Shown: positions 35,009-42,594 of the stretch, in pieces
How the letters are laid out: each line of letters starts with the position of its first letter
How positions within the stretch are numbered: position 1 is the stretch's first letter
Assembly: GCF_024436415.1 (NCBI RefSeq)
Contig: NZ_JAFMZQ010000001.1
Location: forward strand, 558,001-622,000
From: Pedobacter deserti
Lineage (GTDB): Bacteria > Bacteroidota > Bacteroidia > Sphingobacteriales > Sphingobacteriaceae
DNA: 64,000 nucleotides
Direction of reading: 5' to 3'
Position numbers and translations under genes: made by a program
The notes under the pieces: model-generated
Told to the model about the DNA's origin: nothing
Database searches by the model: none
The model's input: the letters and a program-made list of their open reading frames with translations, nothing else

Positions 35009-35036
35009 TGAAAATATCGTTTGTTATATTTTCAAT
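35007..35036. repeat. 11-bp perfect inverted repeat over the pfkA start codon
   Basis: Arms ATTGAAAATAT (35007-35017) and ATATTTTCAAT (35026-35036) with an 8-nt loop. On the pfkA strand the second arm includes the first two bases of the ATG, so an mRNA hairpin would occlude initiation. Alternatively the palindrome is a repressor operator. Confidence 0.7.
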
Positions 35037-35089
35037 ATGGCCGTGAAATTACTTAATATTTTTCATTTAGCTCCCGCATCTCTGCCTAG

Positions 35090-35860
35090 TCATGGTAAAA
35101 ATTCTATTTCTTTAACCCGATATTCATAATCTTTACCCTCTCGTTTTACGAACATAACGCCACGTTCATCCACCCTGGTTATCTCCCCGTCAAACGCACC
35201 CGTTTTATCTTCGTATTGCGCGGTTATACCACGGCGATAAAGAATAGACAGATACCTTTCATGCAGATCTTGCTGTCTGCCTGCCTTCAATTTCAGATAT
35301 TCGGCTTCAATGCCACCACATATCTGCCTTAAAAGATCTTGCAAATCGACATGCTGCTGTAAAATTTTACCTATTGAAACTGCCTTTGCAAGACCTGGAC
35401 CATCAAAGTTCTGCTGGTTGACATTTATTCCTATTCCGACAATGCTGTAACTTATTATTCTTTCAGAGACGCCATTTTCGATGAGAACGCCGCCAACCTT
35501 TCGATCCTGGTAATACACATCGTTCGGCCATTTGACCGAAAAGCCAGAAGGAGTGAGCTTGCATAAAACCTCATTTATGCCCACGCAAACTGCCATATTC
35601 AATAAGAACTGCTTTTCGAGCGGGACGAAACCCGGCTTTAAGAAGATACTGAACGTCAAGTTTGAGCCAGGCTCAGACTGCCACGAACTGCTGTATTGCC
35701 CTCGCCCCGCAAATTGGTTATCTGCCATAATTACAGTGCCTTCCAACAGTGGCTCGGAATTTGACAACATCATTTTGAGAAAGTCATTTGTAGAACCCAC
35801 CGAAGATAATCTGATCAGATTGTGACCAACAAATAATGTTGGAAAAGTGTTATTTTGCAA
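35090..35860 (-). CDS. birA: Biotin--[acetyl-CoA-carboxylase] ligase (no DNA-binding domain)
   Basis: Attaches biotin to the carboxyl-carrier protein. 256 aa, lacking the N-terminal helix-turn-helix of bifunctional BirA, so it cannot act as a repressor that way. Motifs: SVGSTNDFLK, FAGRGQYSSSW (biotinyl-AMP loop), KWPNDVYYQDRKVGGVLIE and GIGINVNQ. There is no ATG near the N-terminus; the TTG at 35860 is the most likely start. Divergent from rsfS with only 40 bp between. Confidence 0.92.
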   Translation of the reverse strand: MQNNTFPTLFVGHNLIRLSSVGSTNDFLKMMLSNSEPLLEGTVIMADNQFAGRGQYSSSWQSEPGSNLTFSIFLKPGFVPLEKQFLLNMAVCVGINEVLCKLTPSGFSVKWPNDVYYQDRKVGGVLIENGVSERIISYSIVGIGINVNQQNFDGPGLAKAVSIGKILQQHVDLQDLLRQICGGIEAEYLKLKAGRQQDLHERYLSILYRRGITAQYEDKTGAFDGEITRVDERGVMFVKREGKDYEYRVKEIEFLP

Positions 35861-35870
35861 GTGTTGATCG

Positions 35871-35878
35871 TATATTTG
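35871..35878 (+). promoter_or_regulatory. TAnnTTTG -7 box for rsfS
   Basis: TATATTTG ends 22 bp before the rsfS ATG. It faces the opposing birA box a few bases away. Confidence 0.6.
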
Positions 35879-35883
35879 TTAAT

Positions 35884-35891
35884 CAAACTTA
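35884..35891 (-). promoter_or_regulatory. TAnnTTTG -7 box for birA
   Basis: TAAGTTTG on the minus strand, 23 bp upstream of the presumed TTG start of birA. Each predicted transcription start falls in or next to the other box. Confidence 0.5.
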
Positions 35892-35900
35892 AGTTATTTA

Positions 35901-36275
35901 ATGGTAAAAAAGAAAATAGGAAACCTTTCTACATACCTCTCAGAAGTTGCCGTTCAAGGCATTCAGGAAAAAAAAGGAAATGATATCGTGCGTTTGGATT
36001 TGAGAAACCTTAATAGTTCCGTTTCCGATTATTTCATCATATGCAGTGCCAATTCGTCTACTCAGGTTAAAGCCATTGCCGACAGCGTAGAAGAAGAAAT
36101 TTTTAAAGCCACACAAACAGATCCCTGGCGTAAAGAGGGACACGATGTTGCGGACTGGATTATCCTGGATTACCTTGACATCGTAGTACATATTTTTAAA
36201 ACGGAAAAGCGCGAATTCTATGGCATTGAAGATTTGTGGGGAGATGCCCAGGCAACGTCATATAAAAGCGCCTAA
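35901..36275 (+). CDS. rsfS: Ribosomal silencing factor RsfS
   Basis: Binds L14 and blocks subunit joining in starvation. 124 aa, with motifs DLRNLNSSVSDYFIICSANSSTQVKAIADSVEE and WIILDYLDIVVHIFKTEKREFYGIEDLWGDA. First gene of rsfS-ftsH-LUD, 19 bp upstream of ftsH. Confidence 0.95.
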   Translation: MVKKKIGNLSTYLSEVAVQGIQEKKGNDIVRLDLRNLNSSVSDYFIICSANSSTQVKAIADSVEEEIFKATQTDPWRKEGHDVADWIILDYLDIVVHIFKTEKREFYGIEDLWGDAQATSYKSA

Positions 36276-36294
36276 ACAATAATATCCAAGACAA

Positions 36295-38385
36295 ATGAAA
36301 GAAGACCAAAATACAAAACCGAAACTTATTAAAAGGATCCCCAATATTCCAAAAAAGCCACAGAAGGGGCCTAAATTCAATATCTTCTGGGTCTATGCAG
36401 CGCTTATACTTGGGTTGATCTTTTTGAACTTCTTTTTCAATTCCGACACGGCGACGAAAATAGACTATCGTGAATTTGAGAAACAAATGCTTCTGCCTGG
36501 CGATGTGCAGAAGCTGGTTGCGTATAAACATGAAGATTTGGTGAAAGTCGAAGTCTATATCAAAAAAGATCGGCTAAGCGATCCTAAGTATAAAAAATAT
36601 CAGCCGAAAGGAAATTTTAGCTCAGGCGGCCCGGCAGTATACTATACCGCTGGATCTATGGACGCGGTGGACGAGCAACTAAAGGAATCTCAGGCGTCAC
36701 TTCCTCCTGATCAGCGTATTTTGGCTGAAAAGGAAACCCGGCAAAGTTCATTTAATTCCTGGTTTTTCACCGTAATTATTCCCGTGTTGCTGTTTATAGG
36801 GTTTTGGATGTTCATTATGCGCCGTATGGGTGGTGGCGCAGGGGGAGCAGGCGGACAAATCTTCAATATTGGAAAATCCAAGGCTACCCTATTTGATAAA
36901 GAAAGCCAGGTAAGCGTCACTTTCAACGATGTCGCGGGTCTGGAAGAAGCAAAGCAGGAGGTGATGGAGATCGTTGATTTTCTTAAGAACCCTAAAAAAT
37001 ACACAAACCTTGGTGGTAAAATTCCAAAAGGCGCATTGCTTGTAGGTTCTCCGGGCACGGGTAAAACCTTACTTGCGAAAGCCGTAGCGGGAGAAGCGCA
37101 GGTTCCATTTTTCTCTCTTTCCGGTTCAGATTTTGTCGAAATGTTTGTGGGCGTTGGAGCTTCCCGCGTAAGAGATCTGTTCAAACAGGCTAAAGATAAA
37201 GCACCGTGTATCATATTTATTGATGAGGTTGACGCTATAGGACGTGCACGTGGTAAGAACAGCATGATGGGCGGAAATGATGAGCGCGAAAACACGCTGA
37301 ACCAGTTATTAGTAGAAATGGATGGTTTCGGAACTGACTCTGGCATTATTATACTTGCTGCTACGAACCGTCCGGACGTGCTGGACTCTGCCTTATTGAG
37401 GCCCGGAAGGTTTGACAGGCAAATTTCCATAGACAAGCCAGATTTGGTTGGTCGCGAGCAGATTTTCAAAGTCCATCTTAAACCGATAAAAACGGCCCCA
37501 GAGGTTGATGCAAAGAAACTATCGGCCCAAACCCCGGGCTTTGCCGGTGCGGAAATAGCGAATGTATGTAATGAGGCTGCGCTTATTGCAGCCAGACGAA
37601 ATAAGGAAACGGTAGATATGCAGGATTTTCAGGATGCGGTCGACCGGGTAATCGGCGGACTGGAGAAAAAGAACAAGATCATATCTCCTGAAGAAAAGAG
37701 GATTGTAGCATATCACGAAGCTGGCCACGCAATCGCAGGATGGTTTTTGGAACACGCAGACCCGCTGGTTAAGGTCTCTATAGTTCCTCGTGGTGTTGCG
37801 GCATTAGGATATGCCCAATATCTGCCTAAAGAACAGTTTTTATATACAACCGAACAGTTAACGGACGGCATGTGTATGACCATGGGTGGCCGGGTTGCAG
37901 AAGATATCGTATTTGGTAAAATCTCTACCGGAGCACAAAATGACCTGGAGCGCATCACTAAGCTAGCCTATGCTATGGTGACTATTTATGGAATGAATGA
38001 TTCGGTCGGCAATGTGTCTTTTCACGATCCTCAGAACGAATACAACTTTAGTAAACCATATTCTGAAAAAACTGCTGAATTGATTGACGGCGAAGTCCGC
38101 GGCATGATCGCTAAAGTCTACGATCGTACCAAACAATTGCTGACTGAGAAGCGCGACGGGCTGGAAAAACTTGCTCAGAAACTGATCGAGAAGGAAATTC
38201 TGTTTCAAACAGATCTCGAGGAGATCTTAGGAAAGAGGCCTTTTGACAACCGGACAACTTACGACGAGTTTGTTAACGGCACAGGCGACCAAAAACCGGC
38301 AGCCGAAGGGCTTTTGCACGATGGCGTCACTGAAACGAACGATTCTCCGGTGACCGTCAATCTGCCAAACACCCCGTCGGAATAA
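36295..38385 (+). CDS. ftsH: ATP-dependent zinc metalloprotease FtsH
   Basis: Membrane AAA+ protease, 696 aa. Membrane helices at about 29-48 and 156-176 flank a periplasmic domain. Walker A is GSPGTGKT (251-258; Ser where Pro is usual). Walker B is IIFIDEVDA, with the second region of homology ATNRPDVLDSALLRPGRFDR. The zinc site is HEAGH (H474, E475, H478). The C-terminal tail is acidic. Between rsfS and a LUD gene; it degrades membrane and regulatory proteins. Confidence 0.97.
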   Translation: MKEDQNTKPKLIKRIPNIPKKPQKGPKFNIFWVYAALILGLIFLNFFFNSDTATKIDYREFEKQMLLPGDVQKLVAYKHEDLVKVEVYIKKDRLSDPKYKKYQPKGNFSSGGPAVYYTAGSMDAVDEQLKESQASLPPDQRILAEKETRQSSFNSWFFTVIIPVLLFIGFWMFIMRRMGGGAGGAGGQIFNIGKSKATLFDKESQVSVTFNDVAGLEEAKQEVMEIVDFLKNPKKYTNLGGKIPKGALLVGSPGTGKTLLAKAVAGEAQVPFFSLSGSDFVEMFVGVGASRVRDLFKQAKDKAPCIIFIDEVDAIGRARGKNSMMGGNDERENTLNQLLVEMDGFGTDSGIIILAATNRPDVLDSALLRPGRFDRQISIDKPDLVGREQIFKVHLKPIKTAPEVDAKKLSAQTPGFAGAEIANVCNEAALIAARRNKETVDMQDFQDAVDRVIGGLEKKNKIISPEEKRIVAYHEAGHAIAGWFLEHADPLVKVSIVPRGVAALGYAQYLPKEQFLYTTEQLTDGMCMTMGGRVAEDIVFGKISTGAQNDLERITKLAYAMVTIYGMNDSVGNVSFHDPQNEYNFSKPYSEKTAELIDGEVRGMIAKVYDRTKQLLTEKRDGLEKLAQKLIEKEILFQTDLEEILGKRPFDNRTTYDEFVNGTGDQKPAAEGLLHDGVTETNDSPVTVNLPNTPSE

Positions 38386-38396
38386 TTCCTTTGGCG

Positions 38397-39041
38397 ATGC
38401 ACGAAAACATCACACCAAAAGAACTCATGCTAAAAAGGATAAGGAAAGCCCTCCTTGAGAAGAGGGATAATCCTTATCCTAATATAGAAGATACTCCCGT
38501 ATACAAAGAGGCAACAGAGATTCCTGAGGTCTTATTTGCAGAGCAGCTTACTGCTGTGTCTGGTCATTTCATCTATTGCGAAAACGGGCTGGAATTCATG
38601 GAAAATATCCTTCAGCTTGCAGACCAGTTTAAATGGAGGAAAATATACTGCTGGGAGCCGGAACTTCAAGCTCTACTCACACAGTACGAATTCCCCTTTT
38701 ATAAGACAGATAAGGACTTTGAATTTGCCGAGGTTGGAATAACCCTCTGTGAAGCACTTATTGCGCGAAACGGCTCTGTAATGCTTTCTAATAACAATGC
38801 TGCCGGACGGAGGCTCAGTATATTTCCGCATCATCATATCGTTGTAGCACGAACTGGCCAGCTTGTTATGGACATTAAAGACGCCTTCACTCAAATGCGC
38901 AATAAGTACGGAAATCAGTTGCCCTCAATGATCAGTACAGTAACCGGCCCTAGCCGCACCGCTGATATTGAAAAGACACTCGTACTAGGCGCCCACGGAC
39001 CAAAGGAACTGTTTGTCTTTATGGTCGATGATTTTCATTAA
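38397..39041 (+). CDS. LUD-domain protein (LutC/YkgG-like)
   Basis: 214-aa LUD-domain protein. In other bacteria LutC-type proteins take part in lactate oxidation, but the single gene beside ftsH is common in Bacteroidota and its role is not known. Motifs: VGITLCEALIARNGSVMLSN, GRRLSIFPHHHIVVARTGQLV and VTGPSRTADIEKTLVLGAHGPKEL. ATG at 38397 preferred; an in-frame TTG is 6 bp upstream. It lies 11 bp after ftsH. Confidence 0.88.
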   Translation: MHENITPKELMLKRIRKALLEKRDNPYPNIEDTPVYKEATEIPEVLFAEQLTAVSGHFIYCENGLEFMENILQLADQFKWRKIYCWEPELQALLTQYEFPFYKTDKDFEFAEVGITLCEALIARNGSVMLSNNNAAGRRLSIFPHHHIVVARTGQLVMDIKDAFTQMRNKYGNQLPSMISTVTGPSRTADIEKTLVLGAHGPKELFVFMVDDFH

Positions 39042-39111
39042 AGTAATTTGTAACTGACTCCAGTCAATTTAAATTAACCGGTTATACTTGGGCAAATTAT
39101 TTTCAACGACA

Positions 39112-39119
39112 TATTTTTG
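39112..39119 (+). promoter_or_regulatory. Promoter of the small gene at 39155 (-33 TTG and TAnnTTTG)
   Basis: TATTTTTG at 39112-39119 with TTG at 39088-39090, 21 bp upstream, close to the expected -33/-7 distance. One of the better promoter matches in the window. Confidence 0.6.
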
Positions 39120-39154
39120 TAGCCTAACGTTTTGATAAAAAATAAAAGGCTCAC

Positions 39155-39448
39155 ATGTATAAGTATAAAATTATCGAATTGCTGGAAAGCTTGCAACAGA
39201 AAGATCATAGAAATTTAGCTCCCATAATCCATGAATTGTTAGACGTCTCAGTTAATACTTTCATAAACTACGGTAAAATTCCTCTCACTAGCAATAAGGA
39301 TATCCCTTATACGAAGGTCAGAAAACTGGAGATAATATTTGGAATTATGCCGGGAGAGCTAATCAATGCGGAGATCCAGGCCCCATTTTACAAGAATCTA
39401 CCGGAACGGAAAACACAGGGCAGAGGGCGATCTAAAGGTAAAGAGTAG
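39155..39448 (+). CDS. Small hypothetical protein, possible helix-turn-helix, 97 aa
   Basis: Not firmly recognised. The central part (LLDVSVNTFINYGKIPL, DIPYTKVRKLEIIFGIMPGELIN) has the spacing of a Cro/XRE-type helix-turn-helix, where a recognition helix is followed by a 'kl..la.lf.v...eLi' segment. The C-terminus is basic (RGRGRSKGKE). It has a good promoter and ends 16 bp from a convergent zinc-ribbon gene. A DNA-binding regulator is an inference. Confidence 0.6.
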   Translation: MYKYKIIELLESLQQKDHRNLAPIIHELLDVSVNTFINYGKIPLTSNKDIPYTKVRKLEIIFGIMPGELINAEIQAPFYKNLPERKTQGRGRSKGKE

Positions 39449-39464
39449 ACTGGGTGCAATACAA

Positions 39465-39818
39465 CTACACCAACGTGTTAATCCGGGTGAGTTGCCAATA
39501 CTGGGAGTCAACGGGTACAATTACGGTCTCATAAACCCCGAAATAAACTCCACTTTCGCCAGTTCGAAGAAATGTGAAAAATTCAGGTTGATAACCCTGC
39601 TCAATCAAATCAGCGATCAGGACGCGCTTTGAACCTGATGGGTTTACTTTAAGAAGGATATCTCTGTTTCTACGTAGTGCCCTCCCCACCCGCCTTCCCG
39701 CTTCTGTACTCTTGTTATCCGTCCGGTTCTTTGCGCTTCTGCATTGATCATCACAGCTTTGCTTGTCAGATCGGCCCTTAAGCACGGCACCGCAATATAG
39801 ACACGTTTTCTTACTCAT
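39465..39818 (-). CDS. Small zinc-ribbon hypothetical protein, 117 aa
   Basis: Not recognised beyond an N-terminal four-cysteine zinc-binding motif (CLYCG then CDDQC, spacing CxxC-12-CxxxC). The middle is basic (GRRVGRALRRNRDILLK) and the C-terminal part beta-rich (GVYFGVYETVIVPVDSQYWQL). The ATG at 39818 (MSKKTCLYCG) is preferred to one 18 bp upstream because a TAnnTTTG box lies between. Nucleic acid binding is plausible but inferred. Confidence 0.62.
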   Translation of the reverse strand: MSKKTCLYCGAVLKGRSDKQSCDDQCRSAKNRTDNKSTEAGRRVGRALRRNRDILLKVNPSGSKRVLIADLIEQGYQPEFFTFLRTGESGVYFGVYETVIVPVDSQYWQLTRINTLV

Positions 39819-39833
39819 CACAGATATTTTATA

Positions 39834-39841
39834 CAAACGTA
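39834..39841 (-). promoter_or_regulatory. TAnnTTTG -7 box for the zinc-ribbon gene
   Basis: TACGTTTG on the minus strand, ending 15 bp before the ATG at 39818. Confidence 0.55.
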
Positions 39842-39931
39842 ATATAAAATCACAAATCCGCCAAACTACATCAAAATAAAATCAAATTTTTCTAAAAACT
39901 AAATATTTTATCGGTTTTAATTCTTAAGCAC

Positions 39932-39956
39932 AAAAAAAGCCGCCCTATCGGGCGGC
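39932..39956 (-). terminator. Rho-independent terminator after the nif3/zinc-ribbon operon
   Basis: Perfect stem GCCGCCC/GGGCGGC with a 4-nt loop followed by seven T on the minus strand, 23 bp past the stop of the gene ending at 39980. Confidence 0.93.
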
Positions 39957-39979
39957 CTCAATAATAATTTAAAACGCTG

Positions 39980-40726
39980 TTACGCCTCCTCCATCACTTC
40001 CTGAGTTAAGGCCTCGTCTACCAAAATACGACCACAGTGTTCACATACTATGATCTTTTTGCGTTGACGTATATCTAATTGCCTTTGCGGAGGTATTTGA
40101 TTGAAACAACCAGAACATGAATCCCTGTCGATTGTCACAACCGCCAAACCATTATTAGCATTTCCTCTAAGTCTATTATATGCAGTAAGCAGACGCTCTT
40201 CGATCTGAGTTGAAGCTTCCTCCGACCGCTTTGTCAGGGTATCTTCTTCCTTCTCGGTCTCTGCGGTGATTGTCTGAAGCTCTGATTTTTTCACTTCAAG
40301 ATCTTTCTTCCTCAGCTCCAAATCCTCAAGTGCCTTTTCGTAAACCTCATTCTTCTGGGTGATTTCAAATCCGTATTCTCTGATTTTCTTCTCACATACC
40401 TGAATCTCAAGATTCTGAATTTCTACCTCCTTGGTTAAAGCATCGTATTCCCGGTTGTTTTTAACCTCTTTAAGTTGGGTCTCGTATTTCTTGATCAGGT
40501 TTTGTGCTTCCTTGATCATGTTCTTGCGGGTTACAATGGCATCTTCTGTATCATCCAGTTCGGCTTTGAACTTTTGAATGCGGGTCTCCAGACCAGCAAC
40601 CTCATCTTCAAGATCAGCCACCTCCATAGGAAGTTCACCGCGGATCTGACGTATCTTATCAATTTTGGTGTGTAAGGTTTGTAATTCGTACAAAGCTTTT
40701 AGCTTTTGTTCTACAGTTTGTTCCAT
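39980..40726 (-). CDS. Coiled-coil protein with C4 zinc ribbon, nif3-associated
   Basis: 248-aa protein: residues about 1-180 form a long antiparallel coiled coil (ELQTLHTKIDKIRQIRGELP, EKKIREYGFEITQKNEVYEK). The C-terminal C4 zinc ribbon reads DSCSGCFNQIPPQ and IVCEHCGRILV. Proteins of this design (CT398-like) often neighbour nif3; a chlamydial member is reported to bind sigma-54. Its ATG overlaps the nif3 stop by one base (TAATG), so they are co-translated. Confidence 0.85.
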   Translation of the reverse strand: MEQTVEQKLKALYELQTLHTKIDKIRQIRGELPMEVADLEDEVAGLETRIQKFKAELDDTEDAIVTRKNMIKEAQNLIKKYETQLKEVKNNREYDALTKEVEIQNLEIQVCEKKIREYGFEITQKNEVYEKALEDLELRKKDLEVKKSELQTITAETEKEEDTLTKRSEEASTQIEERLLTAYNRLRGNANNGLAVVTIDRDSCSGCFNQIPPQRQLDIRQRKKIIVCEHCGRILVDEALTQEVMEEA

Positions 40727-41823
40727 TAAACAAAATAATTTATCGGGTTTGTATTACGCTCCGTTAAGCGGACTGCAAAGTTAGGAAATTTTTCTTGAAT
40801 AATGTCTATCAACAGGTCGCATGTAAATTGTTCACTTTCAAAGTGTCCGATGTCCATCAGCACTATTTTTCCGTCCGCATCAAAAAACTCATGATATTTC
40901 AAATCAGATGTAATAAACACGTCGGCATGCTGCGCTATTGCGTCCTTGATCAGAAAACTTCCCGAACCACCGCAAACGGCAACCCGTCTTATTTTCTTTG
41001 GAAGCAATGTGGTATGCCGGATAAGGTTTGTGTCCATTCTGTCTTTTAAGAAGTTCATAAACTGAAGGCAGTCCGTCTCCTGTTCAAGCCATCCTATCAT
41101 ACCCGAACCAACAGTATCCAAACCGTTTGCGAGTGGAATAATATCGTATGCCACCTCCTCGTAAGGGTGCGACTCAAGCAGCGCGAGCAAGATCTTACGC
41201 TGGTCTTTAGCGAGGAAAACGGTCTCTATACGGAGCTCCGACTCCTCATGAAGAATATCCCGTTCCCCAACATAGGGTTCGGTTCCTTCCCCTGCTTTAA
41301 AAGTACCAAAGCCCGGACTGTTAAAGCTACACTCGGAATACTGACCAATGTGTCCCGCACCCGCCGAAAACAGCGCTTCCCTAACTTCATCCGCGTGAGC
41401 CATAGGGCAAAAAGTAACCAACTTTCTCAACAAATCGCCCTTAGGCCTCAGTACACGGGTGTTTCTGAGCCCAAGGCGCTTACAAATCACTCCATTCACA
41501 CCGTGCTTCACACTATCCAGGTTGGTATGTATTGCGTAAATAGCTATATCATTTTTGAGTGCCTTTTGAACTACACGTTCCGTGTACGTAGACCCCGTAA
41601 TTCGTTTCAATCCCTTAAAAATGATAGGATGATGTGTAATCACCAGGTTGCAGCTATTTGCTATGGCTTCCCCTATAATGTCTTCCGTACAATCAAGCGC
41701 CACCAAAGCGCCGTATATTTCCTGATCCGGATTACCCACAAGGAGTCCGGAATTATCGTAATCCTCCTGATATTGCAGCGGAGCAAAAGATTCAAGGTGC
41801 TTAATTAAAATACCTAACTTCAT
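40726..41823 (-). CDS. Nif3-like dinuclear metal-centre protein (DUF34)
   Basis: 365-aa member of the NIF3/YbgI family, which forms hexameric toroids with a two-metal site; annotated elsewhere as a GTP cyclohydrolase I-like protein, but its activity is unsettled. Metal ligands: THHPIIF near the N-terminus and DIGHFESEQF near the C-terminus. The long middle insert (about 130-235) is the PII/CutA-like domain of longer members. The promoter region contains a palindrome (41830-41854). Confidence 0.9.
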   Translation of the reverse strand: MKLGILIKHLESFAPLQYQEDYDNSGLLVGNPDQEIYGALVALDCTEDIIGEAIANSCNLVITHHPIIFKGLKRITGSTYTERVVQKALKNDIAIYAIHTNLDSVKHGVNGVICKRLGLRNTRVLRPKGDLLRKLVTFCPMAHADEVREALFSAGAGHIGQYSECSFNSPGFGTFKAGEGTEPYVGERDILHEESELRIETVFLAKDQRKILLALLESHPYEEVAYDIIPLANGLDTVGSGMIGWLEQETDCLQFMNFLKDRMDTNLIRHTTLLPKKIRRVAVCGGSGSFLIKDAIAQHADVFITSDLKYHEFFDADGKIVLMDIGHFESEQFTCDLLIDIIQEKFPNFAVRLTERNTNPINYFV

Positions 41824-41829
41824 GCACTA

Positions 41830-41854
41830 AATATACATATCGTCAATGTATATT
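41830..41854. repeat. 9-bp inverted repeat over the nif3 promoter and TM2 gene end
   Basis: AATATACAT (41830-41838) and ATGTATATT (41846-41854), 7-nt loop. The -7-like TATATTTA (minus, 41828-41835) overlaps the proximal arm and ends 4 bp before the nif3 ATG. It could be an operator or a weak intercistronic hairpin. Confidence 0.5.
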
Positions 41855-42202
41855 ACCCATCTTCACCATTTGCAGGCTCTCAAATACCATACGCTGGTTA
41901 TATTCAAATGCAAGGTTTTTATGATTTACCAGGTCTATGATCGTTCCAATAAAGCACAATCCAAGCGTGAAAAAATAGAGGACACCCATCCCAATTTGGT
42001 TAACAAGAAATCTCGGTAAGCCCGGAACGAAAAAACCAAGGATCGCGTACAGAACCATATCGTCAGGATTTCTTCGTTTACTGCCATATATCATCAAAAA
42101 TCCCCTCAACTGCTGGTCACTGAACCCCGTAGTCGCTGTTTGTAAATAGGAATACTCTTGAGGTGTAATCCCGGGCAATGTCATAAATGGTGAATCATAC
42201 AT
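41843..42202 (-). CDS. TM2-domain membrane protein
   Basis: 119-aa protein with an N-terminal soluble segment and a TM2 domain of two transmembrane helices (VLYAILGFFVPGLPRFLVNQIGMGVLYFFTLGLCFIGTIIDL, about residues 50-92). Function unknown. The start overlaps the DUF2752 gene stop by 8 bp (ATGTATGA), so the two are coupled. Confidence 0.82.
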   Translation of the reverse strand: MYDSPFMTLPGITPQEYSYLQTATTGFSDQQLRGFLMIYGSKRRNPDDMVLYAILGFFVPGLPRFLVNQIGMGVLYFFTLGLCFIGTIIDLVNHKNLAFEYNQRMVFESLQMVKMGNIH

Positions 42203-42518
42203 GTTTTTTTCCTCCTGATATAATATTTAAATGGTTTCGTCTAAATCCGCTAAGGTCAACAACCCGGCATGCGATGACCAGCAGTGCAGGAATGGCCAGT
42301 TTGTGATGATTCCAGCTCTCCGTTATATTCCCATGCAGCACTTGAGTGATTCCTCTCCCGATCCCACAACCCGGACACCAGTCCAGACCAAGCAACGCAA
42401 CCGGACATAATGTCAAATGATTTGCGTCGTGGTGGGTTACCGGTTCTGCAGTCGCCAGAAGCACAATCGCCATCACCCAGAAAGTAAGCTCCAAAGGCAT
42501 CTGGCTAAACCACTTCAT
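42195..42518 (-). CDS. DUF2752 membrane protein
   Basis: 107-aa protein with the DUF2752 hallmark CPGCGIGRG and two to three hydrophobic segments (LTFWVMAIVLLATAE, LAIPALLVIACRVV). The two cysteines in CPGCG and the upstream TLCP are conserved in the family. Role unknown; commonly adjacent to TM2-domain genes in Bacteroidota. Divergent from mfd. Confidence 0.85.
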   Translation of the reverse strand: MKWFSQMPLELTFWVMAIVLLATAEPVTHHDANHLTLCPVALLGLDWCPGCGIGRGITQVLHGNITESWNHHKLAIPALLVIACRVVDLSGFRRNHLNIISGGKKHV

Positions 42519-42582
42519 GATGCAATTTATTACTAAGATTGATTAATAGGACCATTGTTACAGCTAAAATACTCATAAGTCT

Positions 42583-42590
42583 TACATTTG
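42583..42590 (+). promoter_or_regulatory. TAnnTTTG -7 box for mfd
   Basis: TACATTTG ends 4 bp before the GTG start of mfd; transcript predicted to be leaderless. Confidence 0.65.
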
Positions 42591-42594
42591 TAGT

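Noticed and set aside
39052..39066. TGACT/AGTCA hairpin after the LUD gene as terminator
   Set aside because: Five-bp stem with a two-base loop and no T-run.
40776..40783. TAACTTTG on the minus strand inside the end of nif3
   Set aside because: Within coding sequence and the downstream gene is already coupled by a TAATG overlap; could be chance.
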